This document shows, piece after piece, positions 33,410-45,600 of a stretch of DNA of 64,000 bases. The stretch is from positions 4,735,919-4,799,918 of the forward strand of contig JAJHZJ010000311.1 in assembly GCA_023548195.1 (NCBI GenBank), given 5' to 3'. The translations under genes were made by a program, and so were the position numbers. The notes under the pieces are model-generated. The model had not been told where the DNA came from and ran no database searches. It saw only the letters and a program-made list of their open reading frames with translations. Source of the stretch: Bettongia penicillata ogilbyi (lineage: Eukaryota > Chordata > Mammalia > Diprotodontia > Potoroidae). The first letter of the stretch is position 1, and each line of letters starts with the position of its first letter.

Positions 33410-34610
33410 TCACAGTTAAAATTAAAATGAAAAATAATGGGGTTCTGTCCTTTTCCTTCACTCTTTCCCATCTTAAGTAATATGACTTCCATAACCAGCC
33501 AAGTTAAAGGACAACCATTCAACAATTACATGACACCTTGTGGTTCTTGCCTTATGGGAAAGGTGGTAATTAAGATGCTATTTGAAAGGCGGAAGTCCTT
33601 AGCATTAAGTGACAGATAAAAAGATTAAAGAAATGGCTACACTTGGAACTCAGATAAAAATATTAAACCTCTACCCTGCAACATGAAAGGCACTGTGCAG
33701 CCTCTAATGGACTATTTGGATTTGTAGCTATTTGGCATATGCAAAAAACAAACCTATTCACCTTCTGGGTGAATTAAAATAAAATAAAAAACCCCACCAA
33801 ATTAAACTGATTCAAAAGAGGAACCCCCACAATTTTCTCAAACTACATCAAATAACCTAGTCAAAGTTTATTACCCTCTCATCTTTCCTCATGATAAGAT
33901 ACAAATTTTTTTAAAATGCCATTGAGGCATCTCTTTGGATGCATCCCATCACGAACATAACATGAAATAAGCAGAACAATGAAAAAAATGGACAGGACTA
34001 GAAGCCAGTCTTGGAAAAGGATACATGACAGTGTAACTACCAAAGTTGCATGTGGCAAAATGTACACTTGAGCCACCTAATTTAGCCTCAATTAGATGAA
34101 GAACATACCATATTTTTTTCCCTAAGTTAACTCAAACCTGTCCCTCCTTAGAGAAAACAAAATATTTCTGCTTCCACTACTAAAAAACGCAAAAATATGT
34201 TATAGGACTCTCTCATTTGAGAAATTCACCTTCTAAAATACCATTATGCTCCACGACGTTTTTCAGGTGGTATTAAACTTAAAGTGAAAATAGAAAAAGT
34301 TTCTGGTTGCCCATTCCTTGTGATCACATTCCTTTCCTCTAATAACTAAGAGTGAAGAGATTCAAAATCCATTAAAATTCCCAAGGTAAATAAAGTATCA
34401 GTGATCAATTATATAAGCTAATAAAAGGGAAGCAAAAAAAAAAAGCCTCTCCAAATTACATTTGGAATGCAGTTCAATCCAATATTTAAATAGGTTGGGA
34501 GAAGTACCCAGTTAAAAAAAAAAAGTAAATGAAAGGGATTTCCTTATTTTATCTCATGAATTCAGGAGTACAAAAGCAAGTTTTCTGAGTGAATGGTAGA
34601 ACAGAACAAC
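33410..34610. other. A/T-rich intergenic DNA before the ARCN1 3' end
   Basis: No gene or nameable repeat; many short ORFs are chance. Confidence 0.55.
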
Positions 34611-34619
34611 CCAACAACT

Positions 34620-36548
34620 GAGACAGTAAATGTGCTAAAGAATTTATTTTATAATACTCTTTATTTGATTAAAGAATTTGTATTCTTTGTGTACACTGGA
34701 ATGTTATATTCCCTATGTAATTATTTTACAGGGTTACAAAACTTCTTTCATTTTAAATATTACCCCAAAAGTAATTTCAAAAAAAAAAGGTCCTGTGAAA
34801 CTAAACCTGACTTTTAAAAATCATATGGACAAGCAACTCTTGAACAAAACTGGATTAATAATATTTCTCACCTACTTAACTACAGGACAAATTTCTTCTC
34901 CCTGTCTCCCTCCCCCCAAAACCCTCACATGGAAACCACCCTGATGCAGCAGTTAAGAGAAAAAAAAGGGGGAGGCCAGGAACTTCTTGGAAGGCAATCC
35001 CAGGGCCCTTTATAAATGTATGAACTGCTTCAAGCACACTCTCTACAAGGGAGAGAGAAGGGTTCTTTCCTTGGCTAACGGGACAGGAGTATTTCTATAC
35101 ATGAGTTGTTTGCTTGTCCCCTCTGCCAGTCGCTGCTGCAGCACAAGATGCCATTTGCTGAAGCTAGGCCTTAACAAGTTCAGTGGACACAAATTTGGGC
35201 TTGGCTGGCTGCTGAGTTTTTCTCTTACTGGTGGATGAGCTGGCATGGAAAATTAACCAGCATCTGAAGCTATGTGAAAGAAAAAGTTTAAAAGGAAGGG
35301 AAAAGTGGGCTTTTCAAGAAGTGTTTATCTAAATGGCAAGAGCCACAAGGTGGAAAATGGGCTAGGCAAAATGTCCTATATCAGGACATACAATAAGAAA
35401 TTTCCATCTGCTTGTTAAGACCTACAACCTGGTAGCAATGGGGAGTTCCTTCAATGTTACGGGTCAATGAGACAGTTGACCCTCAATGAATTCAGTCTCA
35501 AAAACCACCATTCTATTTTTGTCTAGGATTCTGAAGACACAACATTCAGAATGGCCAGGACGGAGGTGGTGATGACATGGTGGTGTTTGTGAATCATAAA
35601 CAGTCTAAAGTATGAAACTTAAACCTTTAGCCAGAGTGCCCCAAATAGAATAACTGCAAATAGGGGAACCGTGGCAACAGACATGATTATATCTATGGAA
35701 GGTTAAGCTCTAACTTGGGGCCCCAAGAGCAGAATCATTCTAACAGGTTTCCTGTCCTTTCCCAAGAAAAGATCATGAGACCACCTGAGAACTGCCACTT
35801 AGTCCCAAAGAGAAGGCAGCTACCTCCCATTCTTGACTTCAAACTAGATTCTCAGCAGTATTTTCTTGGGGATAGGCCTGAATGAAGGATATCTTGGATC
35901 TTGGGAGTATGCAGAACAGAGAAGTAGGAGGAGGCAGCAGGGAGGCTGAAGGGAAATGGAACAAGGATATAAGACATTCTTTGTGTTTTCACTCCAGAAC
36001 CCCATTACAAAATCAAAACTTTCAAAGTTCTACAATTAAGGACTGGCCAGATCAGTTTGTTTCAAGGAGTGATAAACAAATGCAGTGCTTATGTACAAAA
36101 AGATCCCAGTGCCTGACATGACAAAAAAGAAGGCTAGGAGCAGAAGAGATTTAAAAAAAGATTAAAACCTCTATCTGTAGAGAAAACCTTTTAAAACAAA
36201 GTATGAGGTGCAACTGCATTTAGGGAATGAAATGAGGGGTGAGGCACAGAAGATGTTTAACCAGGGGCCTTCTCTGGGGAGCTTGCTTTCTGGATGGCCA
36301 GTGAGATCTGCCAAATAAGTCAGCAGCCTTTTCCCCCACCCTCCCTTTAGCTTGTGTCAATTCTTTGCCAAAGAATGTCTCTGAGACCCTCAAACTGAGG
36401 ATGAGTTAAGGGTCCTTGCGCATACAGAATCGTGCGTCTTATCAGAAAAAAGATTTCCAGTGGCTTGCAGATTTGGAAAAAACTCTTTAGCCATTGTGGG
36501 TTTCTTCTTTTATTTAAAATCTTCTTTTTCGGTTCCCTTCTCTTGGTT
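34620..36548 (-). other. ARCN1: ARCN1 3' untranslated region
   Basis: The stretch from the stop codon (36,549) to the proposed poly(A) site is about 1.9 kb, similar to the long 3' UTR known for ARCN1. It is free of SINE and LINE copies, unlike the flanks, which supports it being transcribed and constrained. The exact end is inferred from the AATAAA pair. Confidence 0.65.
34643..34665 (-). terminator. ARCN1: ARCN1 polyadenylation signals
   Basis: Two minus-strand AATAAA hexamers lie at 34,660-34,665 and 34,643-34,648. The second is followed by a GU-rich stretch (GTTGTTGGGTTGTTCTGTT) about 30 bases on, as expected for a cleavage site near 34,620. Confidence 0.65.
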
Positions 36549-36638
36549 TTACAGGATTTCATATTTATCCACAAGGAAGGTGGTCTCCGTGGAAAACCTT
36601 ACAGGACTATTCCCATCCACTTGGGTCACTTTGGTAAC
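36549..36638 (-). CDS. ARCN1: ARCN1 exon 10, C-terminus and stop
   Basis: The coding part is 90 nt after acceptor [25 protein letters not shown] to VDKYEIL and TAA at 36,551-36,549. The 3' UTR follows in the same exon. Confidence 0.98.
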   Translation of the reverse strand, partial: VTKVTQVDGNSPVRFSTETTFLVDKYEIL

Positions 36639-39600
36639 CTAGAAAAACACAAACAGATTGGGGGTGGGGAAAGTGAGCCTTTAAGAAGCTTATTAAATTT
36701 TCATCACAGCCCAGATCAAATCCCTTGAGCATAATGGAGAAGGTAGCTTAGGAAAGATCAACTGAGATACAGGTTTGAATATTAAAGAAATTCATGTCTT
36801 CAACTACCAATGTAAAGCATGATGATGAGGGTAAGTGGTACCTCTAATGCATGATGGAAGGTGCCAAAATGCTTGTATAACCTGGCTGTGGCACAGTGGT
36901 ACATGTTCTGCTTTTTACCACAAACATTTTTTACTGCTTAGCACTACTATGGTTTCATCTTATCCTCAGCTTACAAAAATGATTTGCTGCTTCCATCACT
37001 GAAATGTTGCTACTTCTGAACACAAAGAGAACTACTAAATAGAAAATAAGGAACAATTCTGGACTCCAAAGAATAATAGTGATAGAAATAGAGGTAGCAT
37101 ATTATTAATATAAGTAAGCATATATAAAAGACAGACTAGAATCAGGTTGATCCAAGAGAATCTATCTCCCCTACTCCCCACCCTCTTTCCAGGCCCAGTC
37201 CCCATCTCCACCCCACTGGTTTGATGTTACATTCTACCGATTGTACAATAACCTTGATTGGATAAGATTTATGGTTTAATCTAGTTCAAAAGATATGATA
37301 TCGAGAATGATTGTGAATGAAGGTGTATCATCCTAATTCACTAGCATTATTTGGCTGCAGCATGCGTAGTCTGCCCCGATGGTCTCCTGGCAAATGTCTA
37401 CCCAACTTGTTTCCAGAATTCAGCTGGGATAATCGCCCCTTTTGAGGGGTCACAAAACCTTATTCTGCTGCATATCCTTCTGATTGTCTAAAGAGGAATA
37501 GTGCAATTGTTTAGTGCAATTCCCACCTAGCAGCCTGTTTCGTTATGTGGCATGCAATATAGATCAAGCTATATCAATGACAAGGAAAACAGAGTGTCTG
37601 ATCTTGGGAAGAGTCCAGCAGAGAAAGCTAGAACTTCCTAGCCACTTATCAGAGAGATGGAGACTATCTGGAAGATAAGAGAATGCCAAGACAGTCAGTA
37701 CTTCCCCCACCCTCATGAAAATACAATAAAAAAGAGAAGAAGACAACAGTCTGACTGGATCTGTTGGTGATATAATTTCATAGACAGAAGGAACAGTGAG
37801 CCAAAATGATGACCTAAAGGAATGATTCCCACCAAATCATCACAGCTATTTCTCAGAGATATGGGAGTGAAACACTGACTAATGTTAGAGTAGATCCCTA
37901 TATATTAACTGAAGGGAAGCAGAAGAGCAGATAACCCAGAGATCATTTCTCCTGGATATTGGCATCTACGCAACTCTCTTCCAAATTATCTTCTACTTAA
38001 GCTAAAATGAAAAAAAAATGCATTAAAATGAATTTGCATTCCTTGAACATCAAGTCATGACAAAATAACACAAAAGTAGAAATTTTTGTGTTGAGTGGCA
38101 GGAGGCAACCAAGCCAGTAATCACAAAGCAAATTAGCCACACTTAGATAATTGTCTTTTCTATAATTGCTACACATTTCACATGGATCATTTAACTTATC
38201 CTCAATTCAGTTAGTACTGGGAAAAGGCGGAGGAAGAGAGAAGATGAAGGACTTCCCTAAGGTCGCAAAGCAAGTCAGTCTTTTGAGGCTCCTGCCCTGA
38301 TCTGGAAACCATGCTGCTTACCAGCCGACATCTACCCCATTACTTGAGCTATACACCTCCCCTAGGCATGGGTACCTGTATGTTGCAATAGTTCTTTTTG
38401 GAGATGAAAGAGACTTGCACAGGAAAGAAGTCATTAGGCTGCCCAGCAATGCTGAATTCTAGGCTGCCACTCTTGTTTTTGGCATCAATCACTGGCAGGC
38501 ACCATTCCAAGGTGTTGCGTCGACTGTCATGGCGATATTCACCATCAATCTCACCGATTACAGGGGCACCGACTCCAGACCTGTCACAGGCAACACATGT
38601 ACAAAATCGGCTTAGTTGGCCAAAGACAAAAGGAACTCATTCATGATGACTAGCTTCAAATTAGATCAAATGTAATTTTTTACACAGCCCTTGAGAAATT
38701 GTAAGGGCAAGCAAAGTAGGATCTTTTGCTGTTTTTGTTTTACTAAAAGTGCCTCTGATTGAATAATGTGTTAAGGAGGATCTTTCCCACCCACAGTCAG
38801 GTCTGGGAAGATTTGTAGGAAGATCCTAGCATTGTTAATGAGGCACTAGTTTTCAAGGGATGTGATGCCCTCTGGCTCTAAAAAGTGTATAAAGACTCTG
38901 AGGTGCAGTTTTATTTTGAGGCTTACTGACTGGAAGTGTCTGGTCTGGCCAGAAGAGGACTCTGGGAAGCCACTAAGGAGTCCTCCAGTTTGGAAAACCC
39001 AGATGTCACTGCTTCCCTCTCTGATAACTATGGTCAGACAGCTGGACCTGTCTGTTGATGGTCAGACAGAGGAAGCCACGTCTGTTGACTTTTGATTTCC
39101 TCTGTATTTTCTTTGAAGTTCAAGGTGCTGACTCCCCTGAAATAGGTGAAAGATATATGTGCTTGGTTAAAGGAATGATACATGTGCTTGATTAAAGTGA
39201 TTGTTAACCCCTCAAAAGCTGTCTTTCCTTTTATGAATGCAGATCTCAGAACCTGTGATAGCAGGCCCCCCTGTGTATGTAGGGGAGCTTACTGATATAG
39301 AAACAAGGTTCCAAATGAGGACAGGGAACAGAGGCCTGACACCCTCATCTTGGGACACTTCTACTTTACTTTGAACAGCAGACATTGAGCATTAGTATCT
39401 ATGAGATGCTCTTGTCTCTCACTCAGGCCACAAGAAATACAATCTCTCTGAATCAAGACATGGTCTCTGCAAATCTTATATCCCTGATTTAAATCCTGTG
39501 TTGTAGAATTAAGAAGAGGTTTTAATACTGGTGCAGATACCCTTTTAGGTATCACTAGGAAACAACAAACTGGCACAGGAAAACTTTTTGTATCCAAACC

Positions 39601-42600
39601 TTTAATTCTGTAGAGCAGAGGTTGTTGAGTTTGTGTCTTATAGACCATGAGTCCCTGGCTGTACTTATAAGATTAGAAGCTGGACTTCCATCCAGTAGGT
39701 CAGCATTTAACTTGACAGTGAAAGAACTCTTGGGCAAAGTGTCTAAGTGAAAAAATGAATCATGGTGAGGGAAAGAAAGATTTCTAGTTACCCTTAGTTT
39801 ACAAGAGAATTGCTACCAGGGCCAGTTAGGGCATATTTTTCATTATGCATGAAGCTGACAAGCAATGTCATCCACTCCCACACATTCTAATTTTACCTTC
39901 CTTTAATTCACCAAGGAAAGTTATGCTTATGTTGGTGATAAATAAAGGGGACAAAGAAAATTCTATGAAGGTGATATAAAAGACTAAAGGCTCTTCTCTG
40001 TCTAGCTGATGGTCCCAATTCTATTTAGTGCCCTTCTCTCCATCCCCAAATCTGATTCTGGCCACTTCTGACATTAGCAATGGTAGAAGACAGGGCACAG
40101 TGGGTTGTATAAGGGTCTCTTGTGGAGAATATTGCAAAACTGAGTGAAGACACAGGAAACCACCAAACCCACAATTACAGGGTAGATGGCAAAGCTTAAA
40201 AATTGTGGCATCCTAAAAATAGTCCAGTAAAATAAATCTTGACAAACAAAAACCACACCTGTCACCCAAGTCCAAGCTCTACAACAGCACAAGGTAACCA
40301 TCTATTGTTTCAAAGCAAATGGTAAATAGGATTCTGGTTATCAGCTTGGGGGATGTGCAAATACATACTTTCTGAATGCAGATTCAAAGGGCAGCATTGA
40401 TAAAGACAGGCATACTATGTAAAGGTCTAAAATAATTTTCATGCAGGAATTCTCTCTCTCAATTATCACAGAGCCACACTACAGTGAGTAATGTCAGAAA
40501 GAATGCTATTGTTTCTCAGAACTCAGCCATTGATTTGGTAGATATGGAAAAATCTCTACATCAAGTAGAGATAATGTAGGGAGAAAGGGAGCAAGCATTT
40601 ATTAAACATCTATTTCATTTAATCCTCACAATAACCTTGGGAGGTAGGTGCTAATATGATCCCTATTTTACAGCTGAGGAAATTGAAGCAGGTGAAAAAT
40701 TAAATGATTTCTCCAAAAAAAACCAGGAAAATGATAAATGTTGGAGATGTGGGAAAACTGGAACACTGATTCATTGCTGGTGGAGTTGTGAATTGATCCA
40801 ATCATTCTGGAGGACAATTTGGAACTATGCCCAAAGGGCTATAAAAATGTGCATACCCCTTGACCCAGTAATACCACTTCTAGGGCTGTAGCCCGAAGAG
40901 ATTATAAAAATGAGAAAAGGACTCACATGTACAAAAATATTTATAGCACCTATTTTAGTGGTGGCCAAGAACTGGAGATCGAGGGGATACCCATCAATTG
41001 GGGAATGGCTGAACAAGTTGTGGTATTTGAATGTAATATAGTATTATGCTATAAAAAATAATGAATAGGTGATTTTAGAAAAACCTGGAAAGACTTATAT
41101 GAACTGATGCTGAGTGAAGTGAACAGAACCAGAAGAATATTGTATACAGTAACAGCCATAGGGTATGACGACTGATTTTAATACACTTTATTTCTTCTCA
41201 GCAATGCAAGGACCTAAAACAATTCCAAAAGACTCAGGATGGAAAATGCCATCCACATCCACAGAAAGAACTATGGAGTCTGAATGCTTATTGAAGCATA
41301 CTATTCGCTCTTTTTTTTCCCTTTCTCATGGTTTCTCCCATTCATTCTAATTCTTCTATACAACATGACTAATGTGAAAATATGTTTAATAGGAATGTAT
41401 ACATAGAGCCTACATTGGATTACACACCATCTTGGGAAGGGGGAAGGGGAGAAAATTAAAAACTTATGGATGTGAATGATGAAAACCAAAAATAAATTAT
41501 TTTTAAAATAATTTAAAAAGAAAAAAAAAAGACTTTCCCAAGGTCCCAGAGTCAGTAAGAGTCCAAGGCTGAATTTTAACTCAAGTCTTCTTGAGTCCAT
41601 GCTCAACACTCTATTCACCGTGCCACCTAGCTAGAATATAACCTCATGGTAGAAAGTGTTTCAAGGAGATTACCTGGGAATATGGGCAAATATTCTACTC
41701 AACAGGAATTTACTGAACATGACTGCTGTGTGCACAAGACTAGGAAATATCTTTTATATGGAGAATTGAGAGGCTCATTGCCCAAGGAGCTTAGTTTATG
41801 ATAGCTTCAAAAAAGATCACTAGTGTATATGGGGGCCTCAGAAAATCCAGCCCCACCCATTATTAAAACACTAGTGGCTAGTGAGCAATGTGTGGAAGAA
41901 ACAAACTCTCTCTAATTCACCTCTGCTTCATGGCTCCCCTTCAAGTCTCAGCTAAAATCTGACCTTTTACAGGAAGCCTTTCTTGGTTCCTCTTCCCTCT
42001 GTTGATTATTTTCTCTATCACAGGTTGTATCTGCAGGCTGTCTCCCTCATTAGGCTGTAAGCTCCCAGAAGGCAGGGACTGTTTTTTGCCTTTGTATTCC
42101 CAATGCTTAGCACAGTGCTTGGTATGTAACAGGTGCTTAATAAATGTTTACTGACTAACACTATGAGAAATTGTTAATTTCTTTGGGACTTGTGATTAGA
42201 ATCTAAATCAGAAAACTGCTCTGGAACATTAATTACCCCACCGACTTCCCAAGCTTCCTAGAAAGCTGAACAAGGTCAAATGAGGTCCCAGAGTTGTTAT
42301 TAAAGCTTTGATTTATCAGCTAAGCCTAGGGAAAGTGTGATTCCACTTACGGAAGTGGGATTGTGATGACTACATCATTCAGTTCCAAGTTCTCTTCTTG
42401 CAGCTCATATTCTATGTTGACGTCACAGCCATTTCCACTCTCAGAGGGCCAGCAGTTAACTAAGAGCACAAAAACAAAGGTAGGAACACTGAGGTATTAA
42501 GAGAATCACAAAATGTCAGAGCTGGATGAGACCTCAGAAATCACCACGTGCAACCTCATTTTAGAAAGTGAAGCTCAGTGACTTGCCTAATGTCACTTGG

Positions 42601-45600
42601 CTAATAATCAGCAGAACTGACTCTTAAATCCATGTTTCTTGATTCTAAATCAATGATCTTTCTGTTTACAACACACTTCAAGGTGACAGGATAGCAAATC
42701 AGAGGTAACTGCTACAATCCTCAAACAATATTAGAAATGACCACTTCAAACCGAAGCTACTGGAAAAAAATGCCACAAAGGTTAAGTTTTATTTTAGTTC
42801 TTAGAACAGTTCAATTTATTGCCGAAAAAGTCAGCACTACAACCAGTCCTCTCAAAATGCAGAATCTAACTCAATGGCACAGACTAAAGGCACTCACTTG
42901 TCAATGGAATGAAAGATTCCTCTGTGGTCTGTAGCCTCCACTTTAGCACTCCAACATCACTGTTGACTGGGAATGACTTCTCAGGATTCTTCAAGCCAAT
43001 TAGAGATTCTGCAGTAAAGAGTTTTTTGTCCACATTTGGGTGGGTCTGATATGACAGAGAAAGAAGAGCATTAATTCAATTCAGATAAGACAAGACACAA
43101 AGTGTTCCCTTCTGGTCTTATGTGGTACAAAGCTTTAACTAAGGGAAGAGAAATACCAAAAAAAACCCACTAATGACAAATCCTAGGAAGGGATTTCTCT
43201 CACAAACCTATAGGGTACTTAAATATTAATTCCAATTCTTACTTCTCTCTATGGAAAAGCCCAACTTCTAAAATGCAGTTGGGTTTATGGAAAAAAAATT
43301 TGCAAATAAGAAAGTAAAGAGTACCACCACCTTTCCAACATTTTATAGGGAGCTACTTCATGGAGGGGCTAGATGTTAATCTTGGTCATTTATAAAGAGG
43401 CAGCAGATGGAAGAAAAAGACAAAACAATATTTCTAAATCACCAGAAAGGTCTATGGAGAGCACTGTTACTCTTGTGAATAGAACCAAGTCTTGCCATAG
43501 CAGAGAACCTGACTGGACAGACTTACACTCTAGCTATTTAAGAACTGATCTCATCTCGTTATTGTGCTACATACACTTTTGAAGCCAGAGGAATTTTTGT
43601 CTTTTAGTAAGGAGTTGTCATTTACACACACACATATACACACACATGCACACACTTATTAATAATGCAATCTTTAAGAAAGAGATTTTTCAGTTGTGAT
43701 GGGTAGGGGGAAATCAGGAGATTGTCACAAAGATTTTTGTTTTTTAAAGGGAGAGAGCATTGAGGGTAATGAAAATTCCTACTGTTAAACTATGCAGTTT
43801 AACAAATTTGGTTCATATCACAGTCTTTTTGAACTATGTCAAAAGGTAACAGTATCTTTGCCATTTATCAAGTTGCCACGTTTTGAAACCATACAATAGA
43901 TTTCAAGCTTTCCTATAATACCTAGTCCTTAATAGCTATTCTAATTTGATGAAACCCTTGAAGGTTTTCCAGGCCCTCTGCCTTTCCTTACTTGTAGCTG
44001 TACTCCCTTCTTATCTTCATTTTCCACATGTAGACGAATCCGACCAAATTTGTCATCTGAGATTCTTAGCATTATCATTCCGTGGAGCTCCATATTCTGC
44101 AATCCTCCATCTCGTCCACAGGTCAGCGTAATTTTTTCTTCAATCTTCATATGCACGCTGCAGGTATAAGAAAGTCACTTACTCAGGTTGGAAAAGGAAA
44201 ATGAGGTTATTGTTCAATGCTAAATTCACCGACAACACATTTTTAAAGATGCTACTACTTTGGCCAGCATTGTGGGAGGTCTGTTTTTATTCTTCCTCTG
44301 ACCTCACTTGACTTATAAGGCTGTAAAACATCCTGGAATGAGGAACAAGGAAATAAGGAAGATTTAAGAATTTTACTCCAATCAGACTTTCCTTATCCTC
44401 TTAAAGACAAAGTCTCTGGTACCAGGACCAACATCTACGAATAGTGCAAAGTAGAACTTTATATTCATAGGCGCTCAGCTAGTGTTTCTTGCACAACCAC
44501 CAAGTGCCAAAGTCTTTTCTGAATAGCCTAACAAATTACTGATTCTAATTTATTCCCCTGACTCCACACCACCTTCACAAAGATGTCAGAAGCACACCAA
44601 TCTGATATGACACTTTAACTAAAAAAACCTCCAGTGGTTTCCTCATTGCCTAATGAATTATAATAAACTACTAATCTAACATGGCATTCAAGGCCCTTTA
44701 CAATCTGGCTCCAATCCGTCTTTCCTGCCTTACTCACCATTATTCCCCCTCACCTACTCTGTGTTCAAGTACAACCAGATTATTCATCATCCCCCATTTC
44801 CATTCTCTCCAGTCTTATCTCAATGCCTTTGGGTCCTACTGTCCCTGAAGCCCCAAAAAGGCTCCTCCTACCCACAAACCCCATCTACTTAAAGCCCTTT
44901 CTATCAAAGAACAACTTAGGTACCCAGTCTTCCATGAAGTACAACCTTTGGGCAAAAACGATCTTTCTCCTCAAATATTTTACAGTACCTTGCCTGAATC
45001 TCTCCTTCGCATTGATTTAACTCCATCAGTCATTTGTGTACATATCTTTCCTTCCTGCAAACTCTTGGATAGAATGGTGTCATAAATATACACATAGACA
45101 CACATTTCTTTGTATTTTTCAGTGCCTAGCACAGTACACTTTATAGTAGATGCTTATTTTTTAATGGGTAGGTTAGAGCTCCAACTATCTCCTTCAGTCC
45201 AAACTGCCACTGCTGATAACTTTCTTATATCAGAGACATTTCTGCTTCAGGAAATCAGTCAATCTGCCATTTCTAACAAAATGATTCAACACTGTTGTGC
45301 TTCACACAGAACTCAAAGGGAATGAATATGCCTCCTTTATACAAACCTAACAGAACTGTTCTTCCAGACTCATCTTTCACTTGACCTCAAAACCACCAGC
45401 AACAGTAGAAGGCTCTGGGCTTCAACACAAGAAATTTGAGCTGTGAATATGTAGACTTGCTTCATAATTGCTACTTACTTATAAGTTTTTCCCAACCAAT
45501 ATGAATGTCTAGAGCTAATAAGAACACTCTTCATGGGGTAAATATTTACAAAGAAAGAATGCATATTCATAAGTTTATATAATATTTATAAACTTTGGAT

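Noticed and set aside
39361..39648. 95-codon minus ORF as a host gene exon
   Set aside because: No recognisable family, no exon-like splice sites, located in an LTR-like unclassified segment; treated as possible element remnant only.
43618..43660. Direct-repeat array (CRISPR-like)
   Set aside because: It is a CA microsatellite; the genome is mammalian and no spaced repeat array exists.
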